NCBI GenBank assembly: GCA_013400975.1
Contig: WBMZ01003247.1
Span: forward strand, 1-64,000
Direction of reading: 5' to 3'
DNA from: Atrichornis clamosus
Taxonomy: Eukaryota; Chordata; Aves; Passeriformes; Menuridae
DNA: 64,000 bases
A program made the position numbers and the translations under genes. The notes beneath the pieces were generated by a model that was not told the origin of the DNA, did no database searches, and saw nothing but the letters and a program-made list of their open reading frames with translations. Positions 13,201 through 25,200 of the stretch are shown here, piece by piece (the first letter of the stretch is position 1; each line of letters starts with the position of its first letter).

Positions 13201-16200
13201 AGGAAAAGAACAGAGACTGAGAGAGACAGGGAGATAAAAAGAGAATCACTCTTCTGCCTAGAAACAAGGACAAACACCTGGACTTTGTCTTTAGTGTAGT
13301 GGATGTTTCAGTATTTCTGCAAAGTGAAAGAGGACAAGAAGGGCAAAGAACATCCCTGTCCACTCATTTCCAATCCCAGAATGTTTCATTAGCATGAAGC
13401 TCAGAGTTTCCTCTTGGAGACTGAGGTTGAAATCCTGTGAGAAAAAGAATCCAAGTCTCATAACATCAGTGAGTGTCCAGGTAACTGCACCACTTGATGA
13501 AAGGAACCACAGTCAGCGTTATCTCCAGTTGCCAAAATCTGTCAGTCTAGTCCATTGGGCCTTTTATCTTCCCTGCAAGTAAAATATCTTAGGAATGTTC
13601 AGTTAGAATATGTCATATAGAAACAAAAAGACGTCATATGGGGAGAAAAGAAAGATGGAGACTTTGGGGAGATTTTGGCAAATGGAAAAAATATATATGT
13701 GTAATGGAAACTGAATCTTTTTTACCCTGGTACTACATAAATAAATATATAAGTATTTTCTCTGCAAATAGAGGAAAATCAGCTTTACAGGCAGAACTTA
13801 GAAATTAATTATATCATCACCTCAAAATTTTGTTATACAAGTAAAATAGAAAAATAAGGTAATTAAACCTCAAAATCCTGTACAGTAATAAAAATAAATT
13901 AACTGTGTAATAAAAAAGGAAAGGAGAGTTAAGTACCAGGGTCTGGTTTATACATTTTGGTTATGAGAACTACAAAGTGTGCTCACGTATCTGTGCCATT
14001 TACTATGAAGAATATCATGTGGCTACACTGATTGGTTGTGTCTTACGTAAGACTCAGATAGCAGCCTTATTTTTAGGACAAAGAAACCTACAGCTGTTCA
14101 GAGAATTATGCATAGCCCTTACATGAATATTCTTCACTTTTGCTAGAGAATACTTGATAAGAAATTTCAGAGCAGAAGAGATGCCGGATTTGTCCAGAAG
14201 TTTTTAGATCATTAAAAAGCAAAGCCTGTAAAGTTGTATGCAGATCCCAACTCATCACACAGGCCACAACACCAGTAACACCACAACACTGATCACACAG
14301 AACCATCTCATCTCCTCCCAGTTCCCACAGTAAGCAGAAGGAGCCAAGGAATCACCAAGAACTCTATTCCCCAGGGCACAAAAACTACACTGAATTCAAT
14401 CACTCCAAAAATCTGGCACAAAACCAAGTTTCACATCATCTCTCAAACATCAGCAAATGTAGGCAACTTCAGACTAAGGATAGAAATTAAACCGCAAAGA
14501 CTCCTCACAGAAGCTTGTCTGCTCTGTCCTAGAAATGAGAAGAGATTTAAGAACCTGACCATGACATATTGATATTAACAGGTATAAACTCCCCATAATC
14601 ATAGGAATGAACAGTTGAACAACCACTTGTGGTTGTCTTCTCAAGACCTAGATCTAATCAATAAGAAAATACAGACAGGTTTTCATAGTAGGGATCCTGG
14701 CTTGCAGAACTCATCACATAGGAGAGGGAAGCTGAGATCCCTGTGCTTGCGCACACACTCACTCACTCCAGCTGCTAAGTCTGTAGGAATTGGAGATGGC
14801 AACTTCATTTGCTTTCTCTTCTCTTTTCCTCTTGCTTAATCACTTTGAACTGTATTTTGAATATTGTCTAGCACACAAGGACTTGCTAGATTCTTCAAAG
14901 GTTTATGTTTAGGTAAGCATGAGATTTATGCCTTGTGCTGTGTAACATGCCCAGTATAACTCATCTGCAAGAAATAAGTTGCCCCAGTGGTACCTGTTCA
15001 TGGGACATGCAGTGGATGGAAGCCTACACATTGGATTTGTTGAGTTTTGATTCCCACTGCTGAAAGGGAAGCAGGGGGAGGAGAGAGAATCCAAACTAAA
15101 GAGAAGATTGCAGTCAGAGTAGCCTAGATTAGACTGTGAAGCCAAGGAGTGTTACAGCTTGGAAACAGATGCTGAGATGCAATATACACCACTTACTTAG
15201 ATAAACCGTTATATGGATTTAGAATAAATCTTCCAAAAAGCCAATCTAGTAAAAGTTACAAAACCAGGATTAAATTGGGAAATTTGTCTAGAGTGGGCAG
15301 TGAGTTGGCAACAGAATTGGTTTCATGCAGTCTATGAGAATCAACATTCAAATAGAGTTCCTCGAGCCTTTCTGTTTGTGGCAATTTCCATGACTTACTA
15401 TGCTAACGTCAGATTATTTTGATTCTACAAGCTTGTACTTACTGTTAGCATGTATATTCATTAAGATCTGAATCCTGCTAAGGATAAATTTTAATTTCAA
15501 CAGATCCAGCATTTTAGAACTCGTATTCACACACAAAAGTGCTTAGAACCTTACAGGAATTACTACACTCTACGCGTTTCCTCTTTTTGCCAAAAACATT
15601 CACAGGTAGCAGAAAGACCCAGGAGTTAAATTGTTGGACAAGATCTAGGAGACCATGATCCAGCTCTCTGCTCTGCCACAGGCTTTCTGTGTTACCTTAA
15701 CCTTCTGTGTCCCTCAGCTTCTTTAGGCCTCAATTTCCCATAGGCAAAATGCAAGTAACAAGCGCTGCCCTGCAGGGTGCTGTGCTGCCAGGTGCTCAGA
15801 AATGATGGTGATGGATCCATCACAGAGACAAAATGATGTGAATCTGTACCTTCAGCAAGACTTGCATTGAGAGAAGATTTCATTTGCCACGCAGGTCAAA
15901 TTAAAGCTGCCCATCAGCAGCCTGCAACAATATCACCAAGGCAGAGCAAAGGCAAGCAGCTCCCCAGTAGGAAAGCTGCATTCCACTTCTCTATCTGCCA
16001 TAGATTTCCACTAGAAAAATGGTACAAAACCACTTCAGACATATTCAGCACATTTCCAGGCTTTGCTTTGGCCAGTTTTAAGGCTTTTACCCTTCAAACT
16101 ATACTCTGACAATATTAATGCAACCACCACTGCCTACCCCCTTTTGCACACTGTGCACACTAAACAACCTGCATTACACGTAAGAGAAACAGCCAGGTTT

Positions 16201-19200
16201 CCAAAGTTGCAGTCTACTCAGCATATATAGATAACTACATACAATTATATATAGACACGTTATATATATTATACTTTGTACAGAATATTATACCACTAAA
16301 TAGGAGCTTGAATTTGCAGTCTTTTAGCTGGCAGATATAACAATTTTAAATATCTGTCTGCTGTATTAAACAAGTGTGTGAATAACTGCCTGTAAAAGTT
16401 TCATGTTCTAGGAAAGCTGCCAAAAAAGTAGCTGCAATCCTACATTTTTGACTTCAAACCAGAGCTTGAACCCTTGTACTCTTTTAGTCTCCTCAGTATG
16501 CTGAACTGCTGCCTAGTTTTAACATCGTACCCAGTGGCCACATGGGCTTGTTCTTCATGTGATGCTTTACAAAATACTTGTCTGAACCACAAGCACAAAC
16601 ACTTTGCCCTACACCACTTTTGTAATCACATTCAGAAATAGGCTTATGGCTTCTGTGAGGAAAACAATTCTTCAGAAAGCCATATTAACAACTACTTTCT
16701 GTTCTTGCTAATCCTAAAAGAAAATCTACCAAACAGGCATAAACATCCAAGATTATACTCTGTATACAGAAGCGTATTCTCACTGATTTCAGAGATTTCT
16801 GTTCTTTATAAGAAGTTTGGTGTAACATCTTTGGTCTATGAATGTTGGTGTTCAAATTTTCACAGCAAAGTTAACTTAGTCTTGTTGGTTTGTGAGTAAA
16901 TTTATATAAACATATATATGCACACTGAACACATTTAGAAAAGCAAAGACTGAAGTATAACCACAATACACAGGAAACCCTCTGGGGCCTGTAGGAGCCC
17001 TAACTTCGCTCTTTTCTAATTTAAAATGTATTTTTGAATATGAGTCCTTAAAACGATCAAACTCGTGCAGTCAGCCCGCACAGTTCCTAGCCAGAGACTA
17101 TTGCAGTTGTACAAGGACATTTGGGGCTTCCAGGGGCAGGGAAGCAGCTGCCAGTAAGGACAACCCAGTGCTGATAATGTAGCAATATGCTTTTGTTTTC
17201 ACAAACTGTTCTCACAAACTTTTATACCTCTTTCTGTGTACTCACTTACATCCAGAGTCACATGCAAAGGAATGTGAGAGAAAGCCTGTTCATGATTAAC
17301 TTCAAAGGGGCCCCACAAAATGCATTCCTTCCTCTATTGTATTTTCTTCTGCAAGTAGACATTTGAAAAGGAAGGAATGCCCACATTTTTTAATGACATA
17401 ATTTTTAATAAGTTAATATCCTCAGCACATCAGCCAGGAAAAGAAATTATACACTGTGTCCAGAGAAAACTTTTTAGGATCTAAAACAGACACAAGGTTA
17501 ATTTGGTTAAGTACAATTCAAAAATGACTGCTCTAAGTTTTATTTGTTCGTTGGTTAGATCACTTAAAACAAATCTGCACTTTTAGATTAGAGGAAATAA
17601 AAGATGTTAATTGTCTTTATCAGCATTATTTGGTTTCATCTGTCGGCCATCAGGGCTACAGCAACCCTACACTATTGATTTCTTATAACATACCATGACT
17701 TCTTTTGGACAGCAATGATTCTAGAAAAAACAAATCTGTATGAAAAATGGAAAGAAGTACCAATGGCTGCAAATACTCCAGAACACGACTGGTCTCGTTG
17801 AGAACTGTGCCTTTCTCACCCTGCAGGAATACAGGATTTCAAGCTTTGAGCAGAGGCTGATGAATGAAATAGAATTTCGCCTTGAACGAACACCAGTGGA
17901 TGAATCAGATGATGAGGTCCAACACGAGGAAATCCCTACAGGCAAATACATAGCACCCATCTTTGATAAGAGACTCAAGCATTTTCGGGTAACGGAAGGA
18001 TCCCCTATTACATTCACCTGCAAAATAGTTGGAATACCTGTTCCCAAGGTACGTCATTCTCACTGCTACTGGTAAAGGAACAAAATCTGACTATCCGCTA
18101 TTTTCTACACATCCCTTTGGAAAGTCTCACTCCTAAGCACATGGCTCTGTGGAGAGAGCTCTAAAACCAATCATTTCCCCCACCCTTTTGAAATAACAGT
18201 ATCTGCTCCTGAGCATGTATCAGGCCTTGACGTTCAATCACCTGACTCCAAGAGACACAGAACTGCACAAACCCCCAGAACATTAACTTCTCAGAAAGAT
18301 GAGAACTGATCTGAGATAACCAGTATCGTGCCTACAGCCAAGCAAAGAGAACCTGACAGGCCCAGCTATGATACGCAACTCTCTGAGTTCAACCTTGAAT
18401 CATCCTATTTCACATTATAACTGATCTGCAAAGTTTATAATATTCTAAAATTTTTACTAATTGTTGGTCAACTTATGCCATTTTTCTAGTCACTATGCCA
18501 TCACAGAGCAAGTGTTAAGTCACAGGGGTGTGTCTGATCACTACAGGTATATTGGTTCAAGGATGGCAAGCAGATTTCAAAGAAAAACACACATTTCAAA
18601 ATGAACAGAGAAGAAGATGGAACATGCTCTTTACATATTGAAGCTGCGACTAATGATGATGATGGCAACTATACGATTATGGCTGCAAACCCACAAGTAA
18701 GGTGTTTTATTTTCTTTTACAAAAATGCTTGTTTCATCTTTTTCTAATACATGTTAATAAGGAACACAGATTGGGCCACCTACTCTGGTATCGAGTGGTG
18801 ATTGTATCACAAATCAGATGCTTCAGAACATAGGCGAGGAAACCATGTAAAGAAGATGAAACTACTCCCCTATCTTTTATAATAATTAAGGACATTTTTT
18901 CATGTTAATAACTCCTGTGCTATCTTCTTCCGACTCCCAGTTGCTGATAGGTACCTTTGGAGATGTGGTGACAAGACAGACATGATGTTTCAGGTAGAAA
19001 GAATAGAGCAAGGAGAAACAAAATGGGAAGTGTTACCAAACGCAATTATATGCTTTATCTAGGAAGAAAAGATGTGGATCTGCAAACAGTCTCACTTCCT
19101 AACACCATTCTCCTTCACCCTCTGTGCTAGCTTAGCTGTTTATTTAGAAGTACATTCATCATTTTTATTTTTTTCTGAATTCTATTTCTTTTCAGTTTCT

Positions 19201-22200
19201 GTGTGGCTGCATTAATAAGTATGCCAGTACAAAGGTACTAGCAGACAGTACCCATGGCAGGAATAAACAACTGCTAAATGCCTTGTCACAGCCTGGAAGG
19301 GTCTGAGAAACCCCTGCCTCAACTGCGCTCCACTGCAGGCTAATGGCATTTGCTTTGGAGAACTAGTATTTACACTCTAGTTCAGCTACTTTATAAAAAT
19401 AAATCCTAATGCATTGTAAATGTTCAATATTTATACTTTAAAAAGAAATGAGCTATTAACCAACTATTAATTCCATTTCCATTGTGATTTGCAGGGGAGG
19501 ATCAGTTGTTCAGGCCACCTGATGGTTCAGAGTGTCCCTGTTCGGGGACGAATATCAACAACTCAGCCTCACAGGTGAAAGAAGAAAGTCCTTCAGACCT
19601 CCTTTATGTGTCTTACAAGGGCATCCAAAATAACCAGCTGCTGTACTTCTGTGCACTCATTAAACTTCAGCTCTCAATCATAAAATGGAAATAACAGCAT
19701 CAGTTCCCTCCCAACAGGTCACTTCTATATTTTGGAAGGTCATCCTCAAACATAGGGAAGTTTAAGAATGATTTCACTTGTTGCAGTGGACCTAAAGGCA
19801 AGGGATGGGTTAGCAAGATGAAATTCAGGCAAAAAAGGCAAAAGGAAGCAAAAGCCAGCTTGGGAATCTAAGTACACTACATGATATAATTAACCTGATA
19901 ATCTTTCTGAATGGAAAATATGCAAGAATTAAATTACAATCAGTCCATTTATGTAACTCAAGCTATCTCTTCATCCTCTTCCCCCACTTTCTTCCCTTTT
20001 TTTAAGTATTAGGAAGGAAAATTTGACTTCCAAACACACACATGTGATTTCTGTGTTGCAGAACACGGCCCCGGGTGCCAGAAGGAGACAAAGAGGCAGT
20101 GCAAGAACGCTTTTTCAGGCCATACTTTCTGCAGGCTCCAGGTGACATGGTAGCACACGAAGGGCGACTCTGTAGGTTGGATTGTAAGGTATTCGCTGGT
20201 TCCTCTGTTCATTCCCACCCTCCCTACCTCTGTACATGTATTGCTATGTGTTTTCATGTTCTTTATTGCATGCTTGAACATCTTCCATTCAAGTTTTAAT
20301 GCTTCATTTTAAAAACTATTTCTTAATGCCATTGTCTGTGAGCTGATTCCAGGGATTCCTTTTGAACAAATGCTCTATGGGATGAAGAACACAGAAAACA
20401 GAACCCAGAAACAGAAGGCTCACTTACAAGGTTGTTCAAATTACTAGATATGTTCACTGTGTCCTTTATCAGTATGAACTCCAGAAGTTCTGCTCCATTA
20501 TCAGATTCTTGAACATAATCCAGAATAGCACAAAACCGTGAGAAAGAGAGGATTCAGCATGTTGCATTGTGTTCAAACAAATGTTCCCATTGTATTGGAC
20601 TGAATTACTGAAGATTAATACTCCCTGAAAAGAGGGAACAGAGCCCAGTTCATTTTATGCTTCCCCAGCATGCACAGAGGCAGAAATATCCCCATTTACT
20701 GGTTGAAATCCCGACATGAAAGAGTTGTCAGAGGTTACAGTAAACACAGTAAACATCCTGTTACTCAACACCTTTAAGAGAATCATCTGCTCCAACATAT
20801 TTTGGTAGCCCCTCTATGTCCCTGTAGTGCAGCAAAGGTGGTAGTGCTGACACTGACCTCTTCCATGCTCCAGAATGGCTCCTGCCCTGAAGAGGGTGGA
20901 AGCTCTGAGACACAAGTTAATGCCCTGAAGATGAACAAGATTCATTACTACTTAATTTACGATGTAAAGTTTACTAGGAGCATGCCAAAGAATTTGGTTA
21001 TTCCTAGCTCTGCTATCCTGGCAGAGCTTGTGAATCCTTAAAGCATGTCTGGCATTGCCCAAACCTGGGACAGAGCAGTCCTCACTCAGGCAAGTTCCAC
21101 TTCCCTCTTTCTCTGCTTCGTAAAATATTGTTTAGAAAGCAGTATTTTAGACGTGAATAGGTGCTGCTACCTATTGGAAAGATTTTTAATACTATAATAC
21201 AGTCTAATAATCTTTCAAAAAATACTTAATTTGTAGTGTTCTAAAGCATAATTCAACAGCTACAAAGTATGGTATCATTCTTCATTAAATTTTACAAAAT
21301 ACAAAGGAATTTGTAAATAACTTTTTTCCATCTTGTTAAACTCTGTAATGATTTAGATCCAGGGTTTTGATTTATATTCAGCATTAAAATAAAAGAGAAA
21401 CTAGCAGATTGTTAGCAGTTTTTTGTGAATCTCATATTACCAACTTTCTTCCTTTCGGACTATGAAAAATGTAGGTATTTCATGGGGGATTGTTTCTCTT
21501 TTTGCCTGTTTCTTTTCTGGTTTTCTCCCTTTTGGAACGAGTCAGCAGATAAATAGAAACTGAGAAATAAATACATTTTTAAAATCTTTCTGCTCTAGAT
21601 TCTGACATCATTCAGCTGGCACCTACCTACGAATTTCCTAACCTCTCTTTGTCAGTTGGCCATTTGTCCCGAGCTGTTTCACTGTCTCTTAGGTGAGTGG
21701 GTTACCAACTCCAGACCTGACATGGCTCCTGAACGGCAAACCTGTGCTGCCAGACGCCAGGCACAAGATGCTGGTCAGAGAGACTGGAGTTCACTCCCTG
21801 CTCATCGATCCTCTCTCCCAAAATGATGCTGGAACTTATACTTGCCTTGCCACTAATAAAACAGGACAAAATTCATTTAGTCTGGAGCTCACTGTTGTAG
21901 GTAAGAAACACTGAAAAACTAGTCTCAATGATGGAGTTATTTGTATGTATTTTTTCAAAATTACGTTAGTTTCCCTACAGACAAGTATAAATAAATACCT
22001 AGTGCACCAAGACCAGGAGAATCCAACAGCTCCATATATATGTATATTTATTTTATATATTAAAAAATAGATGTATTTCCCTCCTCAGCTAATGGAGGGA
22101 AATGCACCTGGTGCTCAGTTGCCAATATACTCCTGTTACTAATAGAGGGCTGTAAGAATTCCGCTTCATTTTCACCTTACCTCTCTTGTCTGGGCAAAAT

Positions 22201-25200
22201 TACATTCTTAATTTTCTCCCCAGAAAATGCTTAGGGTTTGAATTCATAATATATGTTGAAATATCCTAGATTTCAGCCCCCATTTTACTAGTTTAAAAAT
22301 GTCTTTACATCTGAATACTGCTTTTTAATAAAGCCTTAGAAGATATTGAAATTCAAAGATCTGGCACTAATCTCCTGCAATGGTAGTATGTTTAGACCCA
22401 TTAGACATGCATATATTCTTTTACAAACTTCAGTTGTGCCTATTATTTACTTTATGTTCCCTTACAGAGGAACATAAAGTCATGGCATTTCACTTCCCTT
22501 TCAATACCCCACTAAAAATTCACAACCTATTTTGGTATCACAAGAATAATTATTATTCTTGTTCTTCCATACTGTTCAAAGTGAAATAAAGAATAAAGTA
22601 TCTGTTGTTCAATAATTCTTTTTCCAGCAAAAGAAGTAAAAAGAGCCCCCATGTTTTTGGAGAAGCTTCAGAACTGTGGTGTTCCAGAAGGATACCCCGT
22701 CAGATTAGAGTGCAGAGTTGTGGGAATGCCACCTCCCATATTTTACTGGAAGAAAGATAATGAGACCATCCCATCAAACAGAGAGAGAATGAGGTACTGT
22801 ACCATCATAGGCATGCCTGAAGTTTCTTGTGGCTGGACCAACTGTTTCCATGAAAACCTGTGTGATAAGGACAGATGAGGGTGTTTTTCAAACAACTTCT
22901 TTCACCCACGTAAAGTTACAAAAAGCTTCCTTCCCTGTGAGGTGAGCAATGGATACTTCCTTGGTTCAGAAGAAAGACAAGGTACACCACTGCTTCACGG
23001 AGTGGAGACAGAGCTTTTGGGCCACAGGCCTGATAGAGCATATGAATCCCCTTATCAAAGATACTATGATAGGGTATTTTAACGCATTTGAGCACCTTAT
23101 TCTCTCGAAACAATTTTTTCCTCAGTTCTGTTCAAACTATGCATATATTCAAACTCAGAACAGCTAGAACATGGATAATAGAGAGTTTATCATATCAGAT
23201 ACAGAGGCTGATAACAAAGTTGGTCACAAACAAAAGCAGAGAGTGATCCATGCTTACAAAATACAACAGTGTTCATGGTCAGCACTTGCAGTGAAATGCA
23301 TCACTATTTTTTAAGTTTGGCAAAAGAAAAGCTGATTAAATGATGTGCCTGGCTGTAATTAATGATAAATTAATTGCTTTCATTATTTTTATATGATATT
23401 TTTTACAATTTCTACTTCAGCATATTTTTAATACTTTATTTCACTTGGGTCCAATAAATGATTTGATGCAGCTCCTATATCACTGCACCCCCAGCATAAG
23501 GCAAATCATGTAGTGCAGGGAGAAAAGGGCGAACATTCCCTTTTTTATTAGAGCTGTTGGAAGCACAAAATGTCCTCTTGACCTGAAAGTCTGTGGTTTC
23601 ATTCCAGTTCATAAGGAAACAAAATCTCAAATTTCAGAACATCCTGCAACTTCAAGTGTTCTGAAGTGCTCATCTCGCATCTCTTCCTTTATAACGAGAG
23701 AAACACTTGGGTTGATAAAAAGGACCAACCTCACCCTAGGAAGCAGAGGACTCTCAGTTCTGTTACATACTACAGCAAAGTTTTTCCTGGAAGTTGCAGC
23801 CAGAAAGCCTTAGATCATTGGAGAGCAAAGGAAGTGGAGAGAATAATGAAGCAGGTTTCTTTTAGAGTACTGGCCAACCACATCTTCCTCATTTTCCCAC
23901 TCACTCATTTTCTCACAGAAAAGGATGCCCCTGGAAAGCTCCTAACTGGCTCTGGTTGCTGTTGTGAAAAATACCACAACATTGTACAAGTGTTCTTGGT
24001 ATGTTGTTACGTTATTATTCCAGCTTCTGAACTGGGAAGAAATACAGTATGACTGTGCAGAAACTTTTAATGGGTTTAGTTCATTAGTATTCAATAAATA
24101 ATTCTAATATTAACACATCCAGAGCAACAATTCAGCTCCCAGTGTCACACCATGGCTGTACACAAAAGAGAAGAGCCAGAACAGATTTCAGATTTTCTGA
24201 TCACTGTTAGAGGCCATACTGAAAGCAAATCTATTGACTATAAATGTCTCAGACTACTACCTCTTTGCAATAGAAATTATGGCATATCTATTTCATACTT
24301 AATGTATGTATTTTAAAATCTGAAATCTGATATGCTCTTGAGAAATACTAATTCCCAAACACTTGCATTCCCAGCATGCATCAAGATACAACAGGATATG
24401 TCTGCCTCCTCATCCAGCCTGCCAAGAAAGCAGATGCTGGCTGGTACACCTTGTCTGCAAAGAACGAAGCTGGTATTGTCTCCTGTACTGCTCGACTTGA
24501 CATATACGGTAGGTATTGCCTGGTAAATAAAACAAATCAGGAATTATTTTCTTTGACTGATTCCAGCCCTCAACTAGTTCTTAGTCTGTAAGTTCTTGGG
24601 TTTGAGATGGGTTAGAAATTAGTGTCACAGCATGGCCACAGCTTAATAAGGCCCCCAGGAGGAGATATAATGATACAACTAAATGGCCAAACCAGCTCTG
24701 CTGCATCGGCATAAAGGCAGGTAAGGAAAAAAACCCAGAGGAGAAGTTTTGCACAATAGTCTCTACTCCCATTTTCCACCTTCCAGATTCCTAGACATGT
24801 AGGCATATAAACCTTATGAACCTTAACTCTGTTGCCTCTGACATGTGCTGTGCTACAGCCCTGACCTGAGATGGAACAATAAATTGCACACAAGGAAGTG
24901 GACCCCTTCTTCCACAGGGCACGGGTGGTGCAAACCAAGCCTAAGTGATGGGGGCTACTTTACATCCAATACATTTGTCTAGGACTCAGAAGGCCCCAGC
25001 CCACTTGAACTACAGCACATCATTTAACTATTCTGTTATCTATGCAAGATGGAATAATCAAAGCAGAGTACTTTGATCACTAAAGCAGCATAATAAAACA
25101 GAAAACATATTCCACAAACTGGATGCTTTATGTGTATATATATATAAACATATATTCCACAAACTGATTGGCTTATAACCAAATTCTCAAAAGAAAAAAA

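Noticed and set aside
23666..24052. 128-codon open frame in a MYPN intron
   Set aside because: No protein similarity recognised, and it lies between two well-supported MYPN exons without usable phase.
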